Both the position numbers and the translations under genes were made by a program. Source: Natronincola ferrireducens (GTDB taxonomy: Bacteria; Bacillota; Clostridia; Peptostreptococcales; Natronincolaceae). From it: DNA of 64,000 nucleotides. The stretch spans positions 248,001 to 312,000 of the forward strand of contig NZ_FNFP01000003.1 in the NCBI RefSeq assembly GCF_900100845.1, in the 5' to 3' direction. Positions 9,022 to 18,379 of the stretch are shown piece after piece (position 1 is the stretch's first letter; every line of letters begins with the position of its first letter). The notes beneath the pieces were generated by a model that saw nothing but the letters and a program-made list of their open reading frames with translations, searched no databases and was not told the DNA's origin.

Positions 9022-9666
9022 ATGAAACAATATGTAATCATTGGCTGTGGACGATTTGGTAGAAGTGTTGCAGAAAATCTTTATAAATTAGGAAATGATG
9101 TATTGGCCATAGATGAAAACGAGGAAACAGTGCAAAGTATATCTGATAAAGTGACCCATGCTGTTGAAGCGGATGCAACTGATGAAAATGCCCTCCGTTC
9201 CTTAGGTATAAGAAATTTTGATGTGGCGGTTATCACGATAGGATCTGATATACAGTCTTCAATTATGGCTACTTTAATTGTAAAGGATTTAGGTGTAAAA
9301 TACGTGGTGGCCAAGGCTCAAAGTGAAATTCATGCCAAGGTATTATACAAAATTGGTGCCGATAGAGTTGTTTTCCCTGAAAGAGATATGGGGATGAGGG
9401 TTGCCCACAATCTTATTTCCACCAATATATTAGATTACATCGAGTTGGCTCCAGAATATAGTATTATGGAGATAACGGCCTTGGAGGAATGGCATGAAAA
9501 AACCTTACTAGATTTGAACATTCGTTCAAAATACGGCATTAATATTATGGCAATCAAACATGGTAACCATATTAATGTGTCTCCCACAGCCTATGACAAT
9601 ATCCATAAGGGTGATGTTTTGGTAGTAATTGGCCATAATAATGATTTAAAAAGACTACAAAAATAA
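9022..9666 (+). CDS. ktrA: KtrA/TrkA-type RCK regulatory subunit
   Basis: A cytoplasmic gating subunit that binds nucleotides (ATP/ADP or NAD(H)) and possibly c-di-AMP. Its 214 residues contain an N-terminal Rossmann RCK domain with GCGRFG at 8-13 and an acidic strand end (AIDEN), then a C-terminal TrkA_C domain (about 135-214). It is directly coupled to ktrB. Adaptation to osmotic or salt stress is a plausible role. Confidence 0.93.
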   Translation: MKQYVIIGCGRFGRSVAENLYKLGNDVLAIDENEETVQSISDKVTHAVEADATDENALRSLGIRNFDVAVITIGSDIQSSIMATLIVKDLGVKYVVAKAQSEIHAKVLYKIGADRVVFPERDMGMRVAHNLISTNILDYIELAPEYSIMEITALEEWHEKTLLDLNIRSKYGINIMAIKHGNHINVSPTAYDNIHKGDVLVVIGHNNDLKRLQK

Positions 9667-9675
9667 AATGAGACT

Positions 9676-9710
9676 GTTGAAAAATTATATAAGCTTAAAG
9701 CTTTTTCAAC
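9676..9710. repeat. Inverted repeat after ktrA, possible terminator
   Basis: GTTGAAAAA and TTTTTCAAC form 9-base arms around 17 bases that hold a smaller AGCTT hairpin. No T tract follows, so termination is uncertain. Confidence 0.4.
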
Positions 9711-9746
9711 AACCTGAAAAATAAATACAAAATTAGGTGAGATTTA

Positions 9747-10550
9747 ATGGAACGGGATAAAATTACTAGTCAACAAAATAAGATAATTAAGCATGTAAAG
9801 GGATTACAGGCTAAAAAGAATAGAAGGCTTCATAAACAATTTGTAATAGAAGGTATTCGGGTACTGGAGGAATGTCTTCTACACCAAATTCCCATACATT
9901 ATGTGTTTTATACAGAGGACTTGGTAAAACTACAGGGTGGAGGGGCGTTGCTTGAAAAGGTAAAGAAAGATTACAGATCCTATGAAATAACTAGAGAGTT
10001 ATTACTTAAAATATCAGACACTGAAAATCCCCAGGGAATCATAGCTGTTGTTTCTATGCCAGAAAATAACTTGCAATCCATAAAAATTTCAGAAGATGCT
10101 TTTTTTGTTATATTGGATAGAGTCCAAGACCCTGGAAATATGGGTACTATTCTTCGGACAGCTGAGGCTGCAGGAGCAGATGGAATCATCTTAACAAAGG
10201 GTTGTGTAGACCCCTATAACAGTAAAACGATTAGAGCTACAATGGGAGCTTTATTGCATATTCCAGTTATTGAAACAAATAGTAATGAGGAATGGATTAA
10301 CATATTAAAAGATAATAGTGTGAAATTGATAGCCAGTGATTTAGACACCCCAAAAACCTACTTAGATGTGGATTATAAAAATAAGATTGCTATCATTATT
10401 GGCAATGAAGCCAACGGTATTGATGAGACTTTACTGGAAAAGGCAGATGAACTTGTAAAAATACCTATTCTAGGGAAAATAGAGTCCTTAAATGCATCAG
10501 TAGCTGCTGCTATTTTAATCTATAAGGTGGTAGAAGCAAAGGGGCTCTAG
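9747..10550 (+). CDS. TrmH/SpoU-family RNA 2'-O-methyltransferase (YsgA-like)
   Basis: An AdoMet-dependent methyltransferase expected to act on rRNA or tRNA. Of 267 residues, the first ~100 form a substrate-binding L30e-like domain (ITSQQNKIIKHVKGL), followed by the SpoU knot with RVQDPGNMGTILRTAEA (motif 1), IIIGNEANGID (motif 2) and IPILGKIESLNASVAAAI (motif 3). In Bacillus the homologous ysgA also lies just upstream of pheST, matching this layout. The exact target nucleotide cannot be read from sequence. Confidence 0.88.
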   Translation: MERDKITSQQNKIIKHVKGLQAKKNRRLHKQFVIEGIRVLEECLLHQIPIHYVFYTEDLVKLQGGGALLEKVKKDYRSYEITRELLLKISDTENPQGIIAVVSMPENNLQSIKISEDAFFVILDRVQDPGNMGTILRTAEAAGADGIILTKGCVDPYNSKTIRATMGALLHIPVIETNSNEEWINILKDNSVKLIASDLDTPKTYLDVDYKNKIAIIIGNEANGIDETLLEKADELVKIPILGKIESLNASVAAAILIYKVVEAKGL

Positions 10551-10598
10551 AAATTGATAGAGATTTCAAAAAATGATCTACATTTCACCTATTTACCC

Positions 10599-10627
10599 TT
10601 GTTTCCACACAAAACCTATGCTATAAT
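10599..10627 (+). promoter_or_regulatory. Promoter upstream of yqzL
   Basis: TTGTTT at 10599-10604 and TATAAT at 10622-10627 are separated by 17 bases. Transcription would start about 30 bases before the yqzL start codon and could continue into the phe T-box. Confidence 0.55.
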
Positions 10628-10665
10628 AAATCTACAATAAATGGCTTAGGGAAGGGTGTGGTTCG

Positions 10666-10758
10666 TTGAAGACAGCAGATACCTTTTGGAGAATATTTGA
10701 ACTAACTGGCTCCATAAAAGCCTATATGATGTATAAAAAACTTAGGATGAATCAATAA
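10666..10758 (+). CDS. yqzL: YqzL-like small protein
   Basis: A 30-residue product from a TTG start at 10666, nine bases after GAAGGG. The segment FWRIFELTGSIKAYMMYKKL matches the YqzL family (short Firmicute proteins of about 30-50 residues, with TFWKxFxxTGSIxxYLxYK). Function is unknown. It lies between the rRNA methylase and the phe T-box, with its own good promoter. Confidence 0.7.
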   Translation: MKTADTFWRIFELTGSIKAYMMYKKLRMNQ

Positions 10759-10778
10759 ATATATAATAAAATTAGCTA

Positions 10779-11017
10779 AGATGGAGTAAAGTATGCTATA
10801 CAATATTTACAAGAGAGAAGCTGCCGCAGGCTGAAAGCACTTCGAAACCTATAGCAGAAGTTCCCTCCAGAGCTATAGAGCTGAAGGAAAACAGTAGGCT
10901 TTATCGGCAAGACACCGTTAATGTCTTTTAGAGAGGTATCCAAAAGGATACTACTAGGGTGGTACCGCGGAGCAAACCTTCGTCCCTTTTTGTGGGATGA
11001 AGGTTTTTATTTTTTTG
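10779..11017 (+). promoter_or_regulatory. T-box leader, phenylalanine specifier TTC, upstream of pheST
   Basis: Visible parts: Stem I with GGAGTAAAG near 10793, the AGAGAGAAG bulge near 10813, GGCTGAAAG near 10829, the specifier TTC (Phe) at 10861-10863 followed by CCTCCAGAG, the T-box AGGGTGGTACCGCGG ending near 10970, and a terminator AACCTTCGTCCC / GGGATGAAGGTT with a T tract. Uncharged tRNA-Phe should prevent termination. Confidence 0.92.
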
Positions 11018-11055
11018 CATACTACAATAATAAATAATAATTAGGAAGGAGTATT

Positions 11056-12078
11056 ATGATGGAAAATAAGCTTAAAGGACTGCAGGAAACTGCTAAAAAT
11101 GAAATTGCTGCTGCAAATTCAATGGAGGCCTTAGAAAAAGCTAGGGTAAAATATTTAGGAAAAAAAGGTGAATTAACAGAAGTACTTAGGGGGATGGGAA
11201 GCTTATCTCCAGAAGAAAGACCTAAAATAGGAAAAGTAGCTAATGAAGTAAGGGAAACGATAGAAGCTTTACTAGAAGAAGCTAAAAGTCTTTTAAAGAC
11301 AAAAGATTTAGAAAGACAATTGGCAGCCGAAGCAATTGATATTACTATGCCGGGTAAAGAGATTAAACTGGGCAAGAAGCATCCCTTAACCCAGGGACTG
11401 GATGAGTTGAAAAATATTTTCATTGGTATGGGCTTCAAGATTGCAGAAGGCCCAGAGGTAGAAACTGTTTATTATAACTTTGATGCGTTAAATGCACCAG
11501 CCAATCATCCCTCAAGGGATATGACAGATACCTTCTATATCAATGAAGATGTTATTTTAAGAACCCAGACATCTCCTGTACAAGTAAGGGTTATGGAAAA
11601 AATTAAACCACCTATTCGAATTATTTCTCCAGGAAGGTGTTTCAGAAATGATACCCCAGATGCTACCCACTCCCCTATGTTTCATCAACTGGAGGGCTTA
11701 GTAATAGACAAGGGAATCACATTAGGAGATTTAAAGGGAACTTTAGAGGTATTTGCTAAAGCATTTCTTGGAAGTCATACAGAAATTAAATTTAGACCCC
11801 ATTATTTTCCCTTTACAGAGCCCAGTGCTGAGGTGGATGCCTCCTGCTTTAAATGTGGTGGGGATGGATGTGGATTTTGTAAGGGCAGTGGTTGGATTGA
11901 ACTATTAGGTGCTGGGATGGTACACCCAAATGTTCTTAGAAATTGTGGGATAGATCCAGAAATATATAGTGGATTTGCCTTTGGGATGGGGATTGACCGT
12001 TTGACTATGTTGAAATACGGTATAGATGATATTCGATTGTTCTTTGAAAATGATATGAGATTTTTAAATCAATTTTAA
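11056..12078 (+). CDS. pheS: Phenylalanyl-tRNA synthetase alpha subunit
   Basis: The catalytic subunit of the (alpha-beta)2 enzyme. The 340 residues comprise an N-terminal coiled-coil arm (1-90), class II motif 2 in [15 protein letters not shown], a Cys-rich CxxCxxxGCxFC segment common in PheS, and motif 3 [14 protein letters not shown]. Two consecutive ATG codons occur; spacing from AAGGAG slightly favours the second (11059). It is followed by pheT after 178 bases. Confidence 0.96.
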   Translation: MMENKLKGLQETAKNEIAAANSMEALEKARVKYLGKKGELTEVLRGMGSLSPEERPKIGKVANEVRETIEALLEEAKSLLKTKDLERQLAAEAIDITMPGKEIKLGKKHPLTQGLDELKNIFIGMGFKIAEGPEVETVYYNFDALNAPANHPSRDMTDTFYINEDVILRTQTSPVQVRVMEKIKPPIRIISPGRCFRNDTPDATHSPMFHQLEGLVIDKGITLGDLKGTLEVFAKAFLGSHTEIKFRPHYFPFTEPSAEVDASCFKCGGDGCGFCKGSGWIELLGAGMVHPNVLRNCGIDPEIYSGFAFGMGIDRLTMLKYGIDDIRLFFENDMRFLNQF

Positions 12079-12256
12079 TAAAGGCTATGTTAAAGATAGA
12101 TGTTCATATTGTATAAATAAAACTATGGCAAGATATTGAGGGATTGTCACTCTGAGCTGACAGAAGTCAAGAATTCATAGAATGTGAAAATCAACAATAG
12201 CGTTTAACAGAGATTTAATAAAAAATAGCATAGAAGAAAGAAGGAGGATTTTACTT

Positions 12257-14650
12257 ATGTTGGTACCCATAGAATGGCTAAAACAGTATGTTAATATAAA
12301 TATGGAAACAAAAGAACTTTGTGATAGAATGACGATGTCTGGTTCAAAGGTGGAAGAAGTTAAAAAAATAGGTATTGGTATTAAAGGGGTTGTAATTGGT
12401 GTGATCGAGGAAATTGCCCCCCATCCCAATGCTGATAAGCTAGTTGTTACGAAAGTAAATGTTGGCAATGAAAAACTACAAATTGTAACAGGAGCCACCA
12501 ATATAACTGTAGGAGATTATGTGCCTGTAGCTTTAAATGGCGCTAACCTTCCTGGAGGTGTAAAAATAAAGAGGGGTAAGCTTAGAGGAGAGGCTTCTGA
12601 AGGAATGCTTATTTCTCAAGATGAACTAGGAATATCTAAATCTGTAATACCTGAAGATATGAAGGATGGTATTTGGATATTAGATCAGCAATATCCCTTA
12701 GGAGAAAATTTTGTAAAGGCTATTAACCTGGAAGATGAAATAATAGAGTTTGAAATAACCTCCAATAGACCAGATTGCTTAAGTATGATTGGTATAGCTA
12801 GAGAAGTGGCTGCCACCATTGGTTCAACATTAAGATATCCTGAAGTTAATGTGTCGGAAGTCCAAGAAGAGGCATCAGCAAAAGCTAAGGTTATTATAGA
12901 AGACACTGAGGGTTGTCAGAGATATGTTGCTAGAGTGATAGAAGATGTTGTTATAAAACCATCTCCCCAATGGATGCAGAAAAGGTTAGCAAAAGCAGGA
13001 ATAAGACCTATTAATAATATTGTAGATATAACAAATTATGTTATGCTGGAATATGGTCAACCTCTCCATGCCTTTGATATGGACTATGTTGATAACAATA
13101 CAATTGTTGTAAAAAAAGCCACTAATGATGAAACTTTTAAAACCTTAGATGGTATTGAAAGAAAATTAAAGGATTCTATGACCATGATATGTGATACAAA
13201 CAAAACTTTAGCAATTGCTGGGGTAATGGGTGGTGAAGAATCAGAGATTACAAATGATACAAAAAATATTTTATTAGAATCAGCTTATTTTAATCCAGAA
13301 GCAACACGATTAACATCAAAACAGCTGGGTCTGAGAACAGAGGCTTCTGCACGATTTGAAAAGGGTCAGGACCCTAACATTGCAAGATTAGCTGCTGATA
13401 GGGCTTGCCAATTGATAGAAGAATTAGGGGCAGGAAAGATTTTAAGAGGGGCTGTAGATGTTTATCCAGTGGGAAAAAAGGCTATTGAAAGAAATATTCG
13501 ACCTCAACGAATTAATGATCTATTAGGCACTGAGCTTACCAATGAAGAAATGATAAATATTTTGAAAACCTTAGAAATAACAGCAGAGGATAAAGGGAAT
13601 ACATTAGTAGTGACAGTTCCTACTTATCGTATTGACCTAGATCAAGAAGCAGATTTTGTAGAAGAAATAGGACGAATATTTGGGTATGACCGCATCCCTG
13701 CAACGATGGCAAAGGGTAGTATTGTTGCTGGAAGAAAAACAAATGGTCAAATTATCGAAGATATTACAAAAGAAGCATTAAATGCTATGGGACTAAATGA
13801 AGTATTAACCTATTCCTTTATTAGCCCTAAAAGTGCTGATAAAATTAGATTAGGGGAGAATAGTATTAAGCGAAACTTCATCACACTGTTAAACCCTCTT
13901 GGAGATGAGACAAGTGTTATGAGAACTAGCTTACTCCCAAATTTGCTGGAGGTTATGGCAAGGAACTTTAATAGAAAGGTAGAAGGATTTAGAGGATTTG
14001 AATTAGGAAGAATTTTTATTTCTAAACCAGATGGTTCCAAAAAATTACCTCATGAGTTATTAAATGTAGTAATTGGTATGTATGGGGAAGAAGATTTCTT
14101 TACCTTAAAGGGTGTAGTAGAGGGTTTGTTAGAAAGACTAGGAATCAAAGGCCATAGCTATCAAGTAGAAAAACATCATCCGACCTTCCATCCAGGTAGA
14201 TGTGGAAACATAATTTACGGTGAACAGATGATTGGAATTTTGGGAGAAATTCATCCAGAGGTTATGGAAAACTATGGAATAAACAAAAAGTGTTATTGTG
14301 CTGAATTAGATTTTGAATTACTTTTACAATTAACTAGATTGGATACTATGTATGAACCACTACCTAAATACCCTGCTATTACTAGAGATTTTGCTGTAGT
14401 AGTGAAGGAAGATACCTTGGTACAGGAGATAGAAGATATTATCCTGAAAAATGGTGGAGAAATGTTAGAAAGCTATAAACTCTTTGATGTTTATCAAGGA
14501 AACCAAGTGGCTGAAGGCTATAAGAGTGTAGCTTATACATTAACCTATAGACATAAGAACCGAACCTTGAAGGATGAAGAAGTAAATACAGTACATGAGA
14601 AGATTTTAGTAAACATCAAAGAAATCCTAGGGGGAACCTTAAGAGATTAA
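12257..14650 (+). CDS. pheT: Phenylalanyl-tRNA synthetase beta subunit
   Basis: 797 residues, the normal length. It begins with an OB-fold tRNA-binding domain (about 40-150, with PHPNADKL), then the B3/B4 editing domain, the B5 DNA-binding-like domain (from about 405), the class II-like core, and a C-terminal ferredoxin-fold anticodon-binding domain (from about 705, YPAITRDFAVVV). The ribosome site GAAGGAGG precedes ATG. It is expressed from the pheS T-box transcript; no separate promoter is obvious in the 178-base spacer. Confidence 0.96.
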   Translation: MLVPIEWLKQYVNINMETKELCDRMTMSGSKVEEVKKIGIGIKGVVIGVIEEIAPHPNADKLVVTKVNVGNEKLQIVTGATNITVGDYVPVALNGANLPGGVKIKRGKLRGEASEGMLISQDELGISKSVIPEDMKDGIWILDQQYPLGENFVKAINLEDEIIEFEITSNRPDCLSMIGIAREVAATIGSTLRYPEVNVSEVQEEASAKAKVIIEDTEGCQRYVARVIEDVVIKPSPQWMQKRLAKAGIRPINNIVDITNYVMLEYGQPLHAFDMDYVDNNTIVVKKATNDETFKTLDGIERKLKDSMTMICDTNKTLAIAGVMGGEESEITNDTKNILLESAYFNPEATRLTSKQLGLRTEASARFEKGQDPNIARLAADRACQLIEELGAGKILRGAVDVYPVGKKAIERNIRPQRINDLLGTELTNEEMINILKTLEITAEDKGNTLVVTVPTYRIDLDQEADFVEEIGRIFGYDRIPATMAKGSIVAGRKTNGQIIEDITKEALNAMGLNEVLTYSFISPKSADKIRLGENSIKRNFITLLNPLGDETSVMRTSLLPNLLEVMARNFNRKVEGFRGFELGRIFISKPDGSKKLPHELLNVVIGMYGEEDFFTLKGVVEGLLERLGIKGHSYQVEKHHPTFHPGRCGNIIYGEQMIGILGEIHPEVMENYGINKKCYCAELDFELLLQLTRLDTMYEPLPKYPAITRDFAVVVKEDTLVQEIEDIILKNGGEMLESYKLFDVYQGNQVAEGYKSVAYTLTYRHKNRTLKDEEVNTVHEKILVNIKEILGGTLRD

Positions 14651-14660
14651 TAGAAAATGC

Positions 14661-14699
14661 AAACTATGGAGTCATAATATTCCATAGTTTGTCTTTTTT
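14661..14699 (+). terminator. Terminator after pheT
   Basis: AAACTATGGA and TCCATAGTTT form perfect 10-base arms with a 10-base loop, then GTCTTTTTT. Confidence 0.85.
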
Positions 14700-14849
14700 A
14701 ATCAATAGCCATTATAAAATTTATGGAATTTTGTAGAATTTATAAATTCAATTATTTGTTTCAACATAGACGTTCTTTGAAAGGTAAATCTTTTTAAAAC
14801 ACTGTTTTATAATAAAAAATATATTTTTCTTATAATTTCTTGAAGGATA

Positions 14850-14879
14850 TTGTTCTTTTATACAGAAATCATATATAAT
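14850..14879 (+). promoter_or_regulatory. Probable promoter of zapA
   Basis: TTGTTC at 14850-14855 and TATAAT at 14874-14879 with 18 bases between. This is about 40 bases before the zapA start and follows the pheT terminator. Confidence 0.45.
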
Positions 14880-14916
14880 ACTTAATTGCATAAGTCCAGT
14901 AAGGGGTTGATTTACT

Positions 14917-15486
14917 ATGGAGAAAAAGAATAAGGTTACAGTTAAAATAAATGGACAAGATTATCCTATTGCAGGGGCAGAGCCTAAGGATTATTTATTA
15001 AAGGTTGGAAGCTTTGTTGATGAACAAATGGATGAAGTAGCAAAGCACAATAACAAATTAAGCACATCTATGATTGCGGTATTAACCTCCATTAATATAG
15101 CAGATCAGTTTTTGAAGCTACAAGCCCATGTTGATACAGTAAAAAGAGAGCACACTGACCCCTTAAACGAATTAGAAGAATTAAAAGACCAATATACTTT
15201 TGTTGCAAGGGAGTTAGAAGAAAAAAAGGAAGGTCTACAGTTTTTACAAAATCAAGTAGAAGAGTTGATTAGCTACAAAGAAAGGCTAGAGGCAGAAAGA
15301 ATAGACCTTGAAGAAAAATTAATAAGTAAAGAAGAAGACTTGTCTAAAGCTGAGACAATTATCAATGACCTTCAAAATAAGCTCTTTGAAAACCAAATCA
15401 AGCTGGTTCAACTGCGGAAGGATTTAGAGGAATATGTAAACACTACAGAGGTTACTTCCAAAATAAAAAGCCACAAGCATAAGTAA
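14917..15486 (+). CDS. zapA: Cell division protein ZapA with extended coiled coil
   Basis: Promotes FtsZ filament bundling at the division ring. The first ~85 residues match ZapA (KVTVKINGQDYPIAG, then INIADQFLKL). Residues about 95-175 form a long charged coiled coil, making 189 residues rather than the usual 85-110. Such extensions occur in Clostridia. It is preceded by its own promoter and followed by the U32 gene, as in many Firmicutes where zapA lies downstream of pheT. Confidence 0.85.
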   Translation: MEKKNKVTVKINGQDYPIAGAEPKDYLLKVGSFVDEQMDEVAKHNNKLSTSMIAVLTSINIADQFLKLQAHVDTVKREHTDPLNELEELKDQYTFVARELEEKKEGLQFLQNQVEELISYKERLEAERIDLEEKLISKEEDLSKAETIINDLQNKLFENQIKLVQLRKDLEEYVNTTEVTSKIKSHKHK

Positions 15487-15592
15487 GAAAATGAAATTTT
15501 TTTAAAAGTAGTGATATAATAATATTGCTACTTTTTATTTTGCAAAAGATATTTATTTTTATAAACATAAATAGGAAAGGTTGTTATGATTT

Positions 15593-18052
15593 ATGAAGAA
15601 AGTAGAATTGTTGGCACCTGCAGGCTCCTATGAGGCTTTTGTGGCAGCGGTGCAAAATGGGGCAGATGCAGTTTATTTGGGGGGAAGGGTTTTTAGTGCT
15701 AGGGCCTATGCTTCAAACTTTGATATTCCTGCTTTAGAGGAAGCGATAGAATATGCCCATATTCGAGGCGTGAAGGTTTATGTTACTATCAATACACTGA
15801 TCAAGGATACGGAGATGAAAGAACTATTACAATATGTATCTAGCTTATATCAAATCGGGGTAGATGCTGTTATTGTACAGGATTTAGGTGTAGTAAAAAT
15901 CCTAAGGGATTATTTTCCACACCTAGAAATCCATTGTAGCACCCAAATGACGCTACACAATAGTTTGGGTATCCAACTACTATACGAGATGGGGGTAAAA
16001 CGAGTAGTTTTAGCTAGGGAGCTGTCTTTAGGAGATATACAAAGAATTCATAGGAACTCTCCCGTGGAATTGGAGGTATTTATCCATGGTGCCCTATGCT
16101 ATAGTTATTCAGGGCAATGTCTTATGAGTAGTTTTATAGGAGGTCGTAGTGGCAATCGGGGACGATGTGCACAACCCTGTAGAAAACCCTATGAGATTTT
16201 GTCATTAGATAAAAACAACAGTAGAGGATCAGCCCTATATTATTTAAGTATGAGGGATTTAAATACTTTAGGGAAGGTTGGAGAAATAATCGAAAGTGGT
16301 GTTACATCTTTTAAGATAGAAGGAAGAATGAAAAAACCTCAATATGTGGTATCTATTGTAAATGCTTACAGAAGGGCAATAGATGCTTATCTACTTTATA
16401 AAGAAAAGTTAAAGGATAAAGAAATAGAAAAACAGATAACTCAGGTGTTTAATCGTAAATTTACTGAGGGATATATCTTAAATCCTTTTAAAAAAGAAAA
16501 ATTGAATATAGACAAGCCAAATAATAGGGGCTTATTTCTGGGGAAGGTAGAGGAATATGATAGTAGAAAAATGAGGATGCGACTGAAACTGGCTGAGGAC
16601 ATTAGGCAGGGAGATGGTATTGAGATTTGGGGTGATATAAGAGATAGAACTGGAGGGATTATCAATAAGCTGTTTTTATACAATAAGCTAACCCATGAAG
16701 CAAAGGCAGGGGAAGTAGTAGAAATTCAGCTGGAGGGTAATATCAAAAAAGGTGATGAGGTATATAAAACATTAGATCTACAGCTAATGAAGACTTTAGA
16801 AAAATCCTACAATAAAAATGTAGAAAATAGAAAAGTAAAACTCTATGGACAAGTAAAGCTATATTATGGCATGCCATTAAAGCTCTATATTTGGGATGAA
16901 GAGGGGAATAATATCTATAAGGAAAGTCTAGAACCCGTAGAAAAAGCTCAAAAGGTAGCCTTAACAAAAGAAAAAATTAGAGAAAGCTTAGGAAAACTAG
17001 GTAACACCCCCTTTGAGTTAATGGATATGAAGGTTGACTTAGAGGATAACACTGCCCTATCTCTTTCCATCATCAATAAGGTTCGACGGGATGCAATAGA
17101 AGAACTAATCAATCTTAGAAAAAACAAAGGGAAAAGAAAATATATATCGAACAAAAAAGAAATATTTTGTCCTACATTTTTAAAATTAAAGAGGGAAAAA
17201 AATGATCAAGTTACTATACCAAAACTATCAATAAAAGTAGATACATTAGAACAATTAAAGGCAGCACTTGAAGAAAAGATAGATAGGGTGTATTATGGAA
17301 ACATAGAAGCTCTTCAAGAAGCCATAGAACTATGTAGAGCTAAAGAAGTAGAAATATTTTTCAGAAGTCCTTCTATCATTAAGGATGAGGAAAACGAAGG
17401 AATCCAAGAAGTCCTACAAAATCATAGGATAGATGGGATTTTGGCTGGAGAGTTGGGGATGATAGATTTTACTAAAAACACTTTAGGTAAAACTGTCATA
17501 GCTGATACTTCATTAAATACGCTGAATAGTAACACTATAGGTTTTTTGCAAGAATTAGGGGCAAATGGAGTTACTCTTTCAACAGAGTTAGATTTAAAAA
17601 ATATAAAGGAATTGAAGGTCCATAGAAGCTTAGAAGTAGAGATTGTTGTTTACGGAAAGTTATTAGTAATGATAACAGAAACCTGTCCATTGGTTAGTGT
17701 TAATCAGTGTCATCATCATTGTGAAAAGTGTAAAGAAGAAGTGTATCACTATAAGTGGGGTTTGAAGGATGAGAAGGGCATTATTTTTCCCTTTACTAAA
17801 GATTATTTAGGTAAAACAATTATAGTCAATGCCAAGCCTTTGTATATGATGGATAAAATTAACGATTTAATGGATATTAGGCTTACTTCCTACAGACTAG
17901 AATTTACTGATGAAAAGCCCAAAGATGTCATTAGGATTATTAAGGAGTATAGAAAAAGCATAGAAGTCCTTTTACAAGGAGGAGATTTAGTAAAACCTCC
18001 TTCAAAGTCAGAAGGTTTTACCAGGGGTCATTATTATCGAGGGGTAGAATAA
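15593..18052 (+). CDS. U32-family protein with DUF3656 region (probable RNA hydroxylation enzyme)
   Basis: The 819-residue protein has an N-terminal TIM-barrel-like U32 domain with the family signature EVFIHGALCYSYSGQC (about 158-173) and the following cysteines in RGRCAQPCRKPYEI, expected to hold an Fe-S cluster. A DUF3656-type middle region follows, and a second U32-like half contains a Cys/His cluster near 704-717 (CPLVSVNQCHHHC). Although annotated as peptidases, characterised relatives (RlhA, TrhP) hydroxylate rRNA or tRNA using prephenate-derived chemistry. Its position between zapA and tyrS is typical for Clostridia; the specific RNA target is unknown. Confidence 0.85.
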   Translation: MKKVELLAPAGSYEAFVAAVQNGADAVYLGGRVFSARAYASNFDIPALEEAIEYAHIRGVKVYVTINTLIKDTEMKELLQYVSSLYQIGVDAVIVQDLGVVKILRDYFPHLEIHCSTQMTLHNSLGIQLLYEMGVKRVVLARELSLGDIQRIHRNSPVELEVFIHGALCYSYSGQCLMSSFIGGRSGNRGRCAQPCRKPYEILSLDKNNSRGSALYYLSMRDLNTLGKVGEIIESGVTSFKIEGRMKKPQYVVSIVNAYRRAIDAYLLYKEKLKDKEIEKQITQVFNRKFTEGYILNPFKKEKLNIDKPNNRGLFLGKVEEYDSRKMRMRLKLAEDIRQGDGIEIWGDIRDRTGGIINKLFLYNKLTHEAKAGEVVEIQLEGNIKKGDEVYKTLDLQLMKTLEKSYNKNVENRKVKLYGQVKLYYGMPLKLYIWDEEGNNIYKESLEPVEKAQKVALTKEKIRESLGKLGNTPFELMDMKVDLEDNTALSLSIINKVRRDAIEELINLRKNKGKRKYISNKKEIFCPTFLKLKREKNDQVTIPKLSIKVDTLEQLKAALEEKIDRVYYGNIEALQEAIELCRAKEVEIFFRSPSIIKDEENEGIQEVLQNHRIDGILAGELGMIDFTKNTLGKTVIADTSLNTLNSNTIGFLQELGANGVTLSTELDLKNIKELKVHRSLEVEIVVYGKLLVMITETCPLVSVNQCHHHCEKCKEEVYHYKWGLKDEKGIIFPFTKDYLGKTIIVNAKPLYMMDKINDLMDIRLTSYRLEFTDEKPKDVIRIIKEYRKSIEVLLQGGDLVKPPSKSEGFTRGHYYRGVE

Positions 18053-18069
18053 TTTTTTTATTGTAGTCC

Positions 18070-18098
18070 TTGACAGATATAGGACATTATAATAATAT
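18070..18098 (+). promoter_or_regulatory. Promoter of the tyrS T-box transcript
   Basis: TTGACA at 18070-18075 and TAATAT at 18093-18098, 17 bases apart, begin 18 bases after the previous stop codon. Confidence 0.65.
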
Positions 18099-18114
18099 AG
18101 GTAAAAATAATATT

Positions 18115-18353
18115 TTGTTGTTAACGATGAAAGAGTCAGTAACACTTTATGGTTACAATTCAGAGAGCAGACTGGCAGGTGAAAAGTCTGTAGTACATAA
18201 AGGGGTGAATTACACTCTGGAGTTTCAATGGGAAACTATTGCGGCTGTCAACCGATATTTTGACTAAGAGACATCTAACTGGGTTAGATGTAAATTAAGG
18301 TGGTACCACGGGTCTTCTTCGTCCTTATGTGATGAGTAGACTCTTTTATTTTT
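18115..18353 (+). promoter_or_regulatory. T-box leader, tyrosine specifier TAC, upstream of tyrS
   Basis: Stem I includes ACGATGAAAGAGTCAGTA, the AGAGAGCA bulge near 18163 and GGCAGGTGAAAAG; the specifier TAC (Tyr) is at 18211-18213, followed by ACTCTGGAG. The T-box AAGGTGGTACCACGG ends near 18311. The terminator pairs GGTCTTCTTCGTC imperfectly (G-U pairs) with GATGAGTAGACTC before a T tract. A short open frame across this leader is an artefact of the RNA element. Confidence 0.9.
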
Positions 18354-18379
18354 TGAAAAAATTATTAGGAGGTTTTATT

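Noticed and set aside
18070-18267. Open frame of 65 codons upstream of tyrS
   Set aside because: It lies wholly inside the tyrosine T-box leader, starts on the TTG of the -35 TTGACA, and has no ribosome site.
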